Notes: a model not told the origin generated them from the sequence alone. Shown: positions 29,723 through 37,623, counted from the first letter of the stretch. The stretch: DNA of 41,823 nt from Streptomyces sp. NK15101 (GCF_020400725.1 NZ_JAINVG010000068.1:1-41823); one strand, 5' to 3'. Numbers and translations are program-made.

Positions 29723-30603
29723 TGGTGGCCCCAGAAGCTGTCGGCGGTGATCTCCTTCGCGACCCAGGTGGCGGGGTCGACGACGAGGCCGTCCCAGCCG
29801 TACTCGACCTGGAAGCCGCCGGGGGCCTGGGCGTAGAAGGACACCATGCGGTCGTTGGTGTGGCGGCCGAGGCTGGACGCGATGGGGATGCCCGCGGCGT
29901 GCATGCGGTCGAGGCCGCGGCCCACGTCGTCGAGGGTCTCCAGCTCCACCATGAAGTGCACGATGCCGGGGGGCAGCGCGCCCGGGTAGAGACCGAGGCT
30001 GTGGTGGCGGCGGTTGGGGCTGAGGAAGTGCATCCAGTGGAAGTCCCGCTGCTCGGTGGCGGTCGGGACGGCCTGCGGCGGCAGCTTCATCGAGTCGCGC
30101 AGCTGGAAGCCGAGCAGGTTCTCGTAGAAGTCGAGCGCGGCCCCGATGTCCGGCACGGGGAGCACGACGTGGCCGAGGCCCAGGTCGCCGGTGACGAAGC
30201 GGTTGCCGTACGGGGTGCCGAGCGCGGTGTGGTCCTGCGCCTGGCCCCAGTAGATCTCCAGCGGGTTGCCGCCCGGGTCCGTGACGTGGATCAGGCCCCG
30301 CACGCGGCGCTCGGCGAGTTCGGCGGGATCGGCGGCCTTGACGGCGACGCCGGCCGCCTCCAGCTCCTCGGCGGCGGCGGCGAGCGCGGCGGCGTTCGCC
30401 ACCTCCCAGCCGGCCGCGAGGAGCCGGTCGCTCTCGCCCGCCTGGATGACGATGCGGTGAACGCGGTCGTCCAGGCGGAGGCAGAGGGTGTCCTCGGTGG
30501 TGCCGGATGCCTCCACCATGCCGAGGACGTCGAGCGCGTAGCGGCGCCACTCGTCCAGGGTGGTGGTCTCCAGGCGCAGGTAGCCGAGAGCACGGATGTC
30601 CAT
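29710..30603 (-). CDS. hsaC: 3,4-DHSA extradiol dioxygenase (HsaC)
   Basis: The 297-residue two-domain type I extradiol dioxygenase starts at ATG 30603 (MDIRALGYLRLE) with GAGG nine bases upstream; an in-frame GTG at 30612 is less likely. Its iron ligands fall at H145, H216 and E267 in GLGHVVLPVPD, GIVHFMVELE and FQVEYGWDG. HsaC meta-cleaves the catecholic ring A of 3,4-DHSA to 4,9-DSHA. Blocks such as LGFQLRDSMKLPPQ and SLGRHTNDRMVSFY follow mycobacterial HsaC closely. It lies directly after hsaD, as expected for the ring A meta-cleavage operon. Confidence 0.95.
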   Translation of the reverse strand: MDIRALGYLRLETTTLDEWRRYALDVLGMVEASGTTEDTLCLRLDDRVHRIVIQAGESDRLLAAGWEVANAAALAAAAEELEAAGVAVKAADPAELAERRVRGLIHVTDPGGNPLEIYWGQAQDHTALGTPYGNRFVTGDLGLGHVVLPVPDIGAALDFYENLLGFQLRDSMKLPPQAVPTATEQRDFHWMHFLSPNRRHHSLGLYPGALPPGIVHFMVELETLDDVGRGLDRMHAAGIPIASSLGRHTNDRMVSFYAQAPGGFQVEYGWDGLVVDPATWVAKEITADSFWGHQWNG

Positions 30604-30646
30604 GGTGTGCACCTCTTCGGTGGAAGGTCCAGAAGGTTCGGAAGGT

Positions 30647-31519
30647 TCAGTGGGAGAAGAAGTCGACGGCGAGGCGGTTGAACTCGTCGGCCCGCTCGGT
30701 CTGGGCCCAGTGGCCGCAGTGCGGGAAGACGTGCAGACGGGCGTCGGGGATGGTCTTGAGGGCGACCAGGGCGCCGTCGAGGGGGTTGACGCGGTCCTCG
30801 CGGCCCCAGGTGAGGAGCACCGGCTGGGTGATCCGGTGGGCCTCGCGCCAGAGCATCGTGTCCCCGGCCCAGGCGGGCTCGGCGAACGAGGCCGCCATCC
30901 GGGCGCTGCCGAGCCGGGTCTCGGGGTCGGTGGCCGAGGCCCAGCGTTCCTCGACGAGTTCGTCGGTGACGATCGACTGGTCGTACGCCATCACGCCGAG
31001 GAAGGCGCGCAGTCGCTCACGGGTGGGCTCGGGGGCGGCGTTGAACTCGAAGAGCCGCTTGATGCCCTCGGTCGGGTCGGGGGCGAAGAGGTTGACGGAG
31101 ACCCCGCCGGGGCCCATCAGGAGGAGCTTGCCGACCTTGTCCGGGTGGTTCAGGGCCATGCGGACGGCGGTGCCGCCGCCGAGGGAGTTCCCGACGAAGT
31201 GCGCCTGCCGGATGCCCAGTCCGTCCATGAGGGCGGCGACGGCGTCCGCGCTGTAGCTGAAGTAGTCCTTGTCGAGCTTCGGCTTGTCCGAGCGGCCGAA
31301 GCAGGGCTGGTCGACGAGCAGGGTGCGGAAGTGCTCGGCGAAGACGGGGAGGTTGCGGCCGAAGTTGCTCCAGGCGGAGGCGCCCGGGCCGCCGCCGTGC
31401 AGCATGATCACGACGGGCGCCTCGGCCTCCCGGCCGACGGGTGCGGCCTCGTGGTAGTGGAGGGTGAGTCCGGCCGCCTCGGCGGTGCGGGAGGTCGACT
31501 CGCGGGTGAGCTCTGCCAT
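30647..31519 (-). CDS. hsaD: 4,9-DSHA hydrolase, meta-cleavage product hydrolase (HsaD)
   Basis: The 290-residue alpha/beta hydrolase has the oxyanion motif HGGGPGASAWSNF (41-53), the nucleophile Ser112 in GNSLGGG, an acid in TWGREDRVNP and the His in FPHCGHWAQTE. It splits the C-C bond of 4,9-DSHA into HIP (the C/D-ring acid) and 2-hydroxyhexa-2,4-dienoate. Its products are therefore handed to the FadD3-like ligase on one side and to HsaE-HsaG-HsaF on the other. It begins 12 bp after hsaA1 and precedes hsaC by 43 bp on the same transcript. Confidence 0.94.
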   Translation of the reverse strand: MAELTRESTSRTAEAAGLTLHYHEAAPVGREAEAPVVIMLHGGGPGASAWSNFGRNLPVFAEHFRTLLVDQPCFGRSDKPKLDKDYFSYSADAVAALMDGLGIRQAHFVGNSLGGGTAVRMALNHPDKVGKLLLMGPGGVSVNLFAPDPTEGIKRLFEFNAAPEPTRERLRAFLGVMAYDQSIVTDELVEERWASATDPETRLGSARMAASFAEPAWAGDTMLWREAHRITQPVLLTWGREDRVNPLDGALVALKTIPDARLHVFPHCGHWAQTERADEFNRLAVDFFSH

Positions 31520-31531
31520 CGTCGGCGCCTC

Positions 31532-32698
31532 TCAGGCCATGGTGTCTTGGATGTCGATGCCGAGCGCGCTCTGCCCGTACATGACCAGGGCCCGCTCGGG
31601 GTCGTTGGCGGCGTGGCCGCGGCCGGTGTGGGCGTCGCGCCAGGCGCGCTGGACGAGCCCGGGGCCGGTGCGCATGGCGCTGCCGCCGGAGTTCTCCATG
31701 AGCAGGTCGACCGCCGCGACGGAGCGTTCGGTGGCGAGCACCTGGTCGCGGCGGGTGCGCGTGCGCAGCTCCATCGGGATCTCCTCGCCGCGCTCGGCGA
31801 GGGCGTACATCTCGCCCATGTTGCGGGTCAGCTGCAGCCAGCTCGCGTCGATGTCGCTGGCGGCGCGGGCGATGCGGACCTGCGCGAAGGGGTCCTCGGC
31901 GACCTTCTGCCCGTACGAGACGCGGAACCGCTGCCGGGTGGCCTCGGCGTAGGACTCGAAGGCGCCCTCGGCGATGCCGACGATCGGGGTGGAGATGGTG
32001 GTGGTGAACACCCCGGCGTACGGCAGCCGGTACAGCGGCTCGGGGTTGACCTCGTGACCGGGCACCTTCAGGGCGGTGACCGGGCCGAAGCTCAGGGCGC
32101 GGTGGTCGGGGACGAAGACGTCCTCGACGACGACGTCGTTGCTGCCGGTGCCGCGCAGGCCGACCGTGTCCCAGACGTCGTCGACGCGGTACTCGGACCG
32201 GGGGACCAGGAAGGTGCGCATGTCGACCGGGTTGCCCTCGGCGTCGGTGACGAGGCAGCCGAGGAGCGCCCAGTGGGCGTGGTCGCAGCCGGAGGAGAAG
32301 TGCCAGCGGCCGGAGAGCCGGAAGCCGCCGTCGACGGCGGTGGCCTTGCCGGTGGGGGCGTACGAGGAGGCGATGCGGGTCTTGGGGTCCCGCCCCCACA
32401 CCTCCTGCTGGGCGCGGGGGTCGAACAGGGCGACGTGCCAGGGGTGGACGCCGACCACGGAGGCGACCCAGCCGGTCGAACCACAGGCCTTGGCGATCTC
32501 CTTGACCGCCGTGTAGAAGACCACCGGGTCGGCCGCGCGGCCACCGAAGGCCTTGGGCTGGAGCAGCTGGAAGAAGCCGGCGTCCTCCAGTTCCTTGACG
32601 GAGGTGTCGGGCACGCGGCGCAGCGTCTCGGCCTCGGCCGCGCGGTCGCGCAGGGCGGGAGCGAGGTCGCGGATCGCTGCCAGGACGTCATCGGCCAT
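31532..32698 (-). CDS. hsaA: 3-HSA 4-hydroxylase oxygenase subunit, copy 1 (HsaA)
   Basis: The 388-residue protein has the acyl-CoA-dehydrogenase-like fold of flavin-dependent two-component oxygenases: N-terminal GFFQLLQPKAFGGRAADPVVFY, a middle domain with FRLSGRWHFSSGCDHAHWALLG, and a C-terminal helical domain with ATERSVAAVDLLMENSGGSA and AWRDAHTGRGHAANDPERAL. Using reduced flavin from HsaB it hydroxylates 3-HSA at C4. It lies 12 bp ahead of hsaD, the standard position. GAAAGGGG precedes the ATG. A second copy lies 303 bp upstream on the same strand. This copy, adjacent to hsaD-hsaC-hsaB, is the more likely canonical enzyme. Confidence 0.93.
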   Translation of the reverse strand: MADDVLAAIRDLAPALRDRAAEAETLRRVPDTSVKELEDAGFFQLLQPKAFGGRAADPVVFYTAVKEIAKACGSTGWVASVVGVHPWHVALFDPRAQQEVWGRDPKTRIASSYAPTGKATAVDGGFRLSGRWHFSSGCDHAHWALLGCLVTDAEGNPVDMRTFLVPRSEYRVDDVWDTVGLRGTGSNDVVVEDVFVPDHRALSFGPVTALKVPGHEVNPEPLYRLPYAGVFTTTISTPIVGIAEGAFESYAEATRQRFRVSYGQKVAEDPFAQVRIARAASDIDASWLQLTRNMGEMYALAERGEEIPMELRTRTRRDQVLATERSVAAVDLLMENSGGSAMRTGPGLVQRAWRDAHTGRGHAANDPERALVMYGQSALGIDIQDTMA

Positions 32699-32739
32699 GG
32701 GGGCGTCCCCTTTCGGGTCGTGGTGGGGGAATGCCAGGA

Positions 32740-32759
32740 CCGTACGGCGTGCCGTACGG
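32740..32759 (-). promoter_or_regulatory. Paired CCGTACGG palindromes upstream of hsaA1
   Basis: The self-complementary octamer CCGTACGG occurs at 32740-32747 and again at 32752-32759 (12-bp period), 42-61 bp before the hsaA1 start. On the minus strand a TACGGT -10-like hexamer falls in the first copy with TTTCGC 17 bp upstream, so the sites could overlap a promoter for hsaA1-hsaD-hsaC-hsaB. The repeats are plainly visible; the role is inferred. Confidence 0.35.
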
Positions 32760-32930
32760 CGGCGAAATGCGCTGCTCCCACTGAGCGGGAACCACCGCGG
32801 GGAGGCTCCGCCGGGAGGGCGCGGGCGGGTCCGCCGGGACGGGGCGAGAGCGGGCCGGCGGCCGCGACGACGGGGGCAGAGCGACGGGGCGGGCCGCCGC
32901 GTGGGAGCGGGGCCCGTCCGGCGCCGCTTC

Positions 32931-32982
32931 GGAACAGGGCCGTCCGGCGTCGTTTCGGAACAGGGCCGTCCGCCGTCGTGTC
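32931..32982. repeat. 26-bp tandem repeat in the hsaA2-hsaA1 spacer
   Basis: Units at 32931-32956 and 32957-32982 differ at two positions and each begin GGAACAGGGCCGTCCG. A degenerate third unit lies at about 32911-32930. Both full copies carry CGGAAC, the half-site of the palindrome upstream of the IclR gene. The remainder of the 303-bp spacer (32699-33001) is GC-rich with no coding potential I recognise. Confidence 0.7.
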
Positions 32983-33001
32983 CGAAGGGGCGGTCCGCTC
33001 G

Positions 33002-34171
33002 TCAGAGCATCGGGTCCTGGACGTCCATGCCGAGGGCGTCCTGGGCGTAGAGGACCAGGGCCCGCTCGACGTCGTTGGCCGCCTGACCGCGGCCGGTGTG
33101 CAGGTCGCGCCAGGCCCTCTGCAGGACGTCGTCGCCCACGCGCAGCGGTCCGCGGCCGGCGTTCTCCATGAGCAGGTCCACGGCGGTGATGGCGCGTTCG
33201 GTGGCGAGCGCCTGGTCCCGGCGGGTGCGGGCGCGCAGTTCCCTCGGGATCTCCGCGCCGCCGCGCGCGACCTCGTACAGCTCCGTCATGTTGCGGGCGA
33301 GCTGCAGCCGGGCGGCGTCGATCTCGCCGGCGGAGCGGGCGAGGCGCACCTGGGCGAAGGGGTCCTCGGCGGCCCGCCGGTCGTGCGCGGCGCGGAGGCG
33401 CTCGCGGGCGGCGGTGACCTGGTCCTCGTGGGCGCCTTCGGCGATGCCGACCATCGCGGTGGAGATGGCGGTGGTGAAGACGGCCGCGTACGGCAGCCGG
33501 TACAGCGGTTCGGGGTGGACCTCCTGCCCGGGGCAGCGCAGCGTGGTCACCGGGCCGTAGCCGAGCGCCCGGTGGGCGGGGACGAAGGCGTCCCCGACGA
33601 GGATGTCGTTGCTGCCGCTGCCGCGCAGGCCGACCGTGTCCCACACGTCGTCGACGCGGTAGTCGGTGCTCGGCACCAGGAAGGTCAGCATGTCGACCGG
33701 CCGGCCCTCGCCGTCGGTGACGAGGCCGCCGAGCAGCGCCCACCGGGCGTGGTCGCAGCCGGCGGAGAAGTGCCAGCGGCCGGAGAGCCGGAAGCCGCCG
33801 TCGACGGGGGTGACCTTCCCGGTGGGGGCGTGGGAGGAGCAGATCCGGGTGGAGGCGTCCGCGCCCCAGACCTCCTCCTGGACCCGGGGGTCGAACTGGG
33901 CCACGTACCAGGGGTGGACGCCGAGGACCGACGCCGCCCAGCCGGTCGATCCGCAGGCCTTGGCGATCTCGTGCACCGCGGCGTAGAAGACGGCCGGGTC
34001 GGCGGCGAGTCCGCCGTACGCCCGGGGCCGGAGCAGCCGGAAGAAGCCGGCGGCCTCCAGTTCCCCGACGGAGGCGTCGGGCACCCGGCGCAGCCTCTCC
34101 GCCTCGGCCGCGCGCTCGCGCAGGGCGGGGGCGAGGGCGCGGACCGCCGTGAGGACGTCGTGGTCGCGCAT
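33002..34171 (-). CDS. hsaA: HsaA paralogue, copy 2 (flavin-dependent oxygenase subunit)
   Basis: The 389-residue protein is colinear with the downstream copy over its whole length: GFFRLLRPRAYGGLAADPAVFY, FRLSGRWHFSAGCDHARWALLG, DDVWDTVGLRGSGSNDILV, ATERAITAVDLLMENAGRG and RDLHTGRGQAANDVERALVLY. Differences are spread evenly through the chain, indicating an old duplication or separate acquisition. It should need reduced flavin from HsaB. It may hydroxylate 3-HSA or a related seco-steroid phenol. A good GAGAGGG ribosome site precedes the ATG. It is the first gene of the minus-strand arm next to the IclR regulator, with a palindrome just upstream. Confidence 0.92.
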   Translation of the reverse strand: MRDHDVLTAVRALAPALRERAAEAERLRRVPDASVGELEAAGFFRLLRPRAYGGLAADPAVFYAAVHEIAKACGSTGWAASVLGVHPWYVAQFDPRVQEEVWGADASTRICSSHAPTGKVTPVDGGFRLSGRWHFSAGCDHARWALLGGLVTDGEGRPVDMLTFLVPSTDYRVDDVWDTVGLRGSGSNDILVGDAFVPAHRALGYGPVTTLRCPGQEVHPEPLYRLPYAAVFTTAISTAMVGIAEGAHEDQVTAARERLRAAHDRRAAEDPFAQVRLARSAGEIDAARLQLARNMTELYEVARGGAEIPRELRARTRRDQALATERAITAVDLLMENAGRGPLRVGDDVLQRAWRDLHTGRGQAANDVERALVLYAQDALGMDVQDPML

Positions 34172-34203
34172 GGTGTCCCTCTCGGATTCCGGTCCGGCGT
34201 GCC

Positions 34204-34245
34204 GTGACGAGAGGGAACCTACGCGTTACTGTTCCGAGACGGAAC
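34204..34245. promoter_or_regulatory. Divergent promoter region with GTTCCG-AGA-CGGAAC operator
   Basis: A perfect 15-bp palindrome GTTCCGAGACGGAAC lies at 34231-34245, and another GGAAC half-site at 34215-34218 sits two helical turns away. On the plus strand GTGACG (34204-34209), 17 bp, TACTGT (34227-34232) could start the IclR gene. On the minus strand TTCCGT (34244-34239), 17 bp, TAGGTT (34221-34216) could start hsaA2. The palindrome would cover the -35 of one and the start region of the other. The palindrome is observed; promoters and IclR binding are inference. Confidence 0.45.
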
Positions 34246-34351
34246 TCCCCCTTCCCAGCGCCTGTCATCCTCTGGCAATCTCCACGCAATACCGGAGATT
34301 ACGGACCCAGCCACGGGCCCTTCGGCCGTGCTGTCCGTGTGGGAGGTGCCG

Positions 34352-35230
34352 ATGACGACCAGTGCTGTCGAGCCCGTCGAGACCGGAGCGCCGCCTCTGT
34401 CCCTGCTGGAGAAGGCGGCGAAGGTGCTGAGCGCCTTCGAGAGCGCGGGGCCCCGGCTCACCCTCACCGAGGTCGTGCAGCGCTCGGGCATCCGCCGGTC
34501 CTCCGCCCACCGCATCCTCGACCAGCTGGTGCAGCTGCGCTGGCTGGAGCGCGAGGGCCGCGACTACCGGCTCGGCATGGGAATGCTGGAGCTCGGCGCC
34601 ATGGCCTCGCACCACAACCGGCTCCGCCGGGCGGCACTGCCCCATCTGCACGCGCTGCACGAGTCCACCGGCCATCTGGTGCACCTCACGGTGCTCGACG
34701 GCTCCGAGGTGGTCTATCTGGAGCGGATCGGCGGTTCGGACGACTCCGTCGTGCCGTCGCGGACGGGCGGGCGCCAGCCGGCGTACTGCACGGCCTCGGG
34801 CAAGGCGATCCTGGCCTTCGGCGACGGCACGACGGTCGAGCAGGTCATCCGGGACGGGCTGCGGGCACGTACCCCGCGCACCATCACCCGCCCCGAGTCC
34901 TTCCGCCGTGAGCTGGCGATGACGCGGGAGCGCGGCGTGGCCTTCGATCACGAGGAGGGGTACCGGGGGGTGTTCTGCGTGGCCGCCCCACTGCGCGGCG
35001 CCGGCCGGGCCGTCGCCGCGATCTCGGTGAGCGGCCACGGCGTCCACCGGGAGATGGAGCGGCTGGCCCCGGCCGTGCGCGGCTGCGCGCGGTCGGTGTG
35101 GCAGTCGATGTTCGGCCCGGGGCGGCAGCCGGAGAAGCGGGCCCGGCCGGCCGGCGCGGGGCCCGCGGGGCTTCCGCAGCCCTCGATGGACAACATGATG
35201 GCCTGGCTGCGCTTCAGCGACTGGATGTGA
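34352..35230 (+). CDS. IclR family transcriptional regulator
   Basis: The 292-residue protein starts at ATG 34352 behind GGGAGG (34341-34346). An N-terminal winged HTH (about 18-80: LLEKAAKVLSAFES, LTEVVQRSGIRRSSAHRILDQL) precedes an IclR effector domain (about 85-265: VHLTVLDGSEVVYLERIGG, AYCTASGKAILAF, RGVAFDHEEGYRGVFCVAAPL). A roughly 35-residue tail (PGRQPEKRARPAG to MMAWLRFSDWM) is unusual. It is the only regulator inside the steroid island and is divergent from hsaA2, so it is the leading candidate to control ring-degradation genes in response to an intermediate. The TetR-type KstR/KstR2 pair of mycobacteria is absent from the window. Its 3' end overlaps the convergent SRPBCC gene by 17 bp. 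Confidence 0.92.
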   Translation: MTTSAVEPVETGAPPLSLLEKAAKVLSAFESAGPRLTLTEVVQRSGIRRSSAHRILDQLVQLRWLEREGRDYRLGMGMLELGAMASHHNRLRRAALPHLHALHESTGHLVHLTVLDGSEVVYLERIGGSDDSVVPSRTGGRQPAYCTASGKAILAFGDGTTVEQVIRDGLRARTPRTITRPESFRRELAMTRERGVAFDHEEGYRGVFCVAAPLRGAGRAVAAISVSGHGVHREMERLAPAVRGCARSVWQSMFGPGRQPEKRARPAGAGPAGLPQPSMDNMMAWLRFSDWM

Positions 35231-35660
35231 AGCGCGCCCGCAGGGCGGCGAGGCCGGTGCCGTACGTGCCGTCCCCGAAGACCGCCTCCACCCGGGGCAC
35301 GACGTCGTCCGTGCTCCTGTAGGAGGCGGACCAGCGGACCTCGGCACCGTCCGGGTGCGGGTGCACGGCGAGCGTCGCCACGTAGGCGTGGACCGGGAGC
35401 GGGACGGGGTCGAGGAGGGCGTAGCGGTACGAGCGGGCGGCCGCGTCGCGGTCGAGCAGGCGCTCCCGGGCGACGGCCCGGCCGTCGACCGTGAAGACCC
35501 GGACGGTGCCGGGGGCGTCGGGGGCGCCGCCGTCCTCCAGGGCGGAAGGCGGCACGTGGGGGTGCCAGTCGGCGAGAGCGCCGAAGTCGCCGATGACCTC
35601 CCACACGGCGTCGGGGGTGGCCGGAAGGACGGCGGAGCGTTCGAGCGTACGGGGGTTCAC
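35214..35660 (-). CDS. SRPBCC (START-like) family protein
   Basis: The 148-residue protein starts at GTG 35660 after GAGGAG. It has the SRPBCC signature SAVLPATPDAVWEVIGDFGALADWHP, RERLLDRDAAARSYRYALLD and a C-terminal helix LAALRARF. Such proteins form a helix-grip cavity that binds hydrophobic ligands; enzymatic relatives are cyclases or aromatases. In this cluster it could bind a steroid intermediate. It follows the 3-alpha-HSD-like gene by 126 bp, and its end overlaps the IclR gene tail to tail. The function is unassigned. Confidence 0.83.
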   Translation of the reverse strand: MNPRTLERSAVLPATPDAVWEVIGDFGALADWHPHVPPSALEDGGAPDAPGTVRVFTVDGRAVARERLLDRDAAARSYRYALLDPVPLPVHAYVATLAVHPHPDGAEVRWSASYRSTDDVVPRVEAVFGDGTYGTGLAALRARFTSSR

Positions 35661-35708
35661 GGGCGTCTCCTCAGGACGGATGCGAGTACGGGTACGGGTG
35701 TGCCGCGA

Positions 35709-35730
35709 GGGACACCCGCACGGGTGCCCC
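35709..35730 (-). terminator. Weak hairpin between SDR and SRPBCC genes
   Basis: GGGACACCCG and CGGGTGCCCC pair (one mismatch) around a CA loop. It may attenuate readthrough from the SDR gene into the SRPBCC gene. Confidence 0.35.
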
Positions 35731-35737
35731 TCCAGGT

Positions 35738-35770
35738 CCTCTCCGGGTCCTCTCCGGGTCCTCTCCGGGT
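35738..35770. repeat. 11-bp perfect tandem repeat, three copies
   Basis: CCTCTCCGGGT is repeated three times without change (35738-35748, 35749-35759, 35760-35770), in the gap between the SDR and SRPBCC genes. An 11-bp period places the copies on one DNA face. It may be a slippage-prone minisatellite or a binding array. Confidence 0.8.
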
Positions 35771-35786
35771 GGCCTCGTACGGATCG

Positions 35787-36563
35787 TCACCAGGTGCGGT
35801 CGCCGCGCAGGACCGCGTCGGCGCCCCCGTCGGCGAAGACGACCTGTCCGGTCACGAGGGCGTTCTCGGGCGAGGCCAGCCACGCGATGAGCGGGGCGAT
35901 CTGCTCGGGGCGGGCGTGGCCGTGCAGCGGCATCGGCACGCTCCGCTCGACGAGCCCCCGCATCTCGGGGTCGTCGAGCAGCCGCCGGGTCAGGGGCGTG
36001 ACGACCACGCCGGGGGCCACGACGTTGAGCGGGACGCCCTCGCCGGCCCATGCCCCGGTGGGTGCGGCGCGACGGACCCAGCGGGAGATCGCCGCCTTGG
36101 ACGAGGAGTAGACGAGGTGCCCCTCGCCGCGGTCGACGGCCGCCCGCGAGGCGGCCACCGCCGCCTCCTCGTCCCCGGCGAGCGCGGCGTCCACGATCGC
36201 GGGATCGACCGGGTGGACCGAGTCGACGGATCCGACGACCACGGCCCGGGGATCGGTGCCGGCCACGAGCAGCGGACGCAGTCCGTCGAGGGTGGCCGCG
36301 GCACCGAAGTGGTTGACCCTGACCGTGAGGGGGTCGAAGTGCGCGACGCCCGCGCAGGAGACGACGGCGTCGAGACGGCCGCCGGTCAGCTCGCGGGCCC
36401 GGGCGACGAGTTCGGCCCGGCCCTCCGCGGTGGACAGGTCGGCGCGGATGTCGGCGTCGGCGAGGTCGGCGCCGATGACGGTGTGGCCGCGCCGCCGCAG
36501 GAGCGCCGCGGTGGCCTCGCCGATGCCGGAGGCGGCGCCGGTGACCAGACAGGTTCGGGACAT
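35787..36563 (-). CDS. 3-alpha-hydroxysteroid dehydrogenase/carbonyl-reductase-like SDR
   Basis: The 258-residue SDR starts at ATG 36563. It has the short N-terminal cofactor motif CLVTGAASGIGEATAALLRR, ADIRADLSTAEGR, an unusual long insertion before the active site, Tyr/Lys in VYSSSKAAISRWVRR, and a C terminus DGGADAVLRGDRTW. This pattern (ADLSTAEGR, VNHFGAA, DGGxDAVxR) follows Comamonas testosteroni 3-alpha-HSD/carbonyl reductase as I recall it. It would interconvert 3-alpha-hydroxy and 3-keto steroids with NAD(H), feeding KstD and KshAB. It is 13 bp downstream of kshB. Confidence 0.84.
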   Translation of the reverse strand: MSRTCLVTGAASGIGEATAALLRRRGHTVIGADLADADIRADLSTAEGRAELVARARELTGGRLDAVVSCAGVAHFDPLTVRVNHFGAAATLDGLRPLLVAGTDPRAVVVGSVDSVHPVDPAIVDAALAGDEEAAVAASRAAVDRGEGHLVYSSSKAAISRWVRRAAPTGAWAGEGVPLNVVAPGVVVTPLTRRLLDDPEMRGLVERSVPMPLHGHARPEQIAPLIAWLASPENALVTGQVVFADGGADAVLRGDRTW

Positions 36564-36576
36564 GACGGTCTCCTCC

Positions 36577-37623
36577 TCAGGAGTAGGTGATCTCGACCCG
36601 GTCGGTGAGGGGCAGGGCCTGGCAGGCCAGGACGTATCCCTCGGCGATGTCCTGGTCGTCCAGGGCGTCGTTGCGGAGCATCTCGACCTCGCCGGCCACG
36701 ACACGGCAGGTGCAGGCGCTGCAGGCGCCTTCCCGGCAGGAGTACGGGGCGTCCACGCCCGCGGCGAGGAGCACGTCGAGCAGGGGTGCCGTCGGCGGCC
36801 AGGCGACCGTGTGGGTCTCGCCGTCGAGCTCGACCTCGGCCGTTCCGCCGCTCCCGGCCGCCGCGCCCCGCGGCACGGCCGGGGCGTCGAAGACGTCCGC
36901 GCCCAGGGAGAAGAACCGTTCCCGGTGGATGCGGTCGCCGGGCGCGCCGAGCGTGCGCAGGGCCTGCTCGACGGCGTCCATGAGCGGCTGCGGGCCGCAG
37001 ACGAAGGCCTCGCGGCCGGCGTACGGCGCGAGCGTGGCCGCCAGCCGGTCCACGGACGGCAGGCCCTGGAGCGACTCCAGCCAGTGGAGCACGAGCAGCC
37101 GGTGCGGGTGGTCCTGGGCCAGTGTCCGCAGTTCGTCGCGGAAGACCACCGAGGACTCGTCGCGGTTGGCGTACAGCAGCGTCACCCTCCCCCGGCCCTC
37201 GGCGAGGGCCGATTTGGCGATCGACAGGACCGGGGTGATGCCGCTGCCTCCGGCGACGAGCAGCAGGTCGCCGTCGAGGGAGTCCGGGGTGAAGGTGCCG
37301 GCCGGGGGCAGCACCTCCAGTTCGTCGCCGGCCGTCAGCCGGTCGCAGACCCAGTTGGAGCCGTACCCGCCGGCGACCCGTTTGACGGTGATCTTCAGGG
37401 GCTCGCCGGTGTGGGGCGAGCTGGCGAGGGAGTAGCAGCGGGCGGCCGGCCTCCCGTCGGCGCCGGGCAGCTTCAGGGTGAGGAACTGTCCGGGGCGGTA
37501 CGCGAAGCGGTCCGCGCTCTCCGCCGGCGCCCGGAGCACCAGGGAGTGCGCGTCGGCCGTCTCGGCGATGACCTCGACGACGCGCAGCCGGTGGGTGCGG
37601 GCCCCGGTCGTGGGCTCAGGCAT
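36577..37623 (-). CDS. kshB: 3-ketosteroid 9-alpha-monooxygenase, ferredoxin reductase component (KshB)
   Basis: The 348-residue protein starts at ATG 37623, which falls inside the end of the upstream small gene (8-bp overlap). Domains: FAD-binding (RCYSLASSPHTG), NAD-binding (LVAGGSGITPVLSIAKSAL, FVCGPQPLMDAV), then a C-terminal plant-type [2Fe-2S] domain with CREGACSACTC and a fourth Cys in VLACQ. It passes electrons from NADH to the Rieske centre of KshA for 9-alpha-hydroxylation of ADD-type steroids. Related PaaE/HmpX-type reductases share the architecture, but the kshA neighbour makes KshB the best call. Confidence 0.9.
   Translation of the reverse strand: MPEPTTGARTHRLRVVEVIAETADAHSLVLRAPAESADRFAYRPGQFLTLKLPGADGRPAARCYSLASSPHTGEPLKITVKRVAGGYGSNWVCDRLTAGDELEVLPPAGTFTPDSLDGDLLLVAGGSGITPVLSIAKSALAEGRGRVTLLYANRDESSVVFRDELRTLAQDHPHRLLVLHWLESLQGLPSVDRLAATLAPYAGREAFVCGPQPLMDAVEQALRTLGAPGDRIHRERFFSLGADVFDAPAVPRGAAAGSGGTAEVELDGETHTVAWPPTAPLLDVLLAAGVDAPYSCREGACSACTCRVVAGEVEMLRNDALDDQDIAEGYVLACQALPLTDRVEITYS

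Noticed and set aside
30596..34207. A 1203-codon plus-strand frame across hsaC to hsaA2
   Set aside because: It is antisense to four clearly recognised genes and its translation is low-complexity Gly/Val/Ala/Glu with no motifs.
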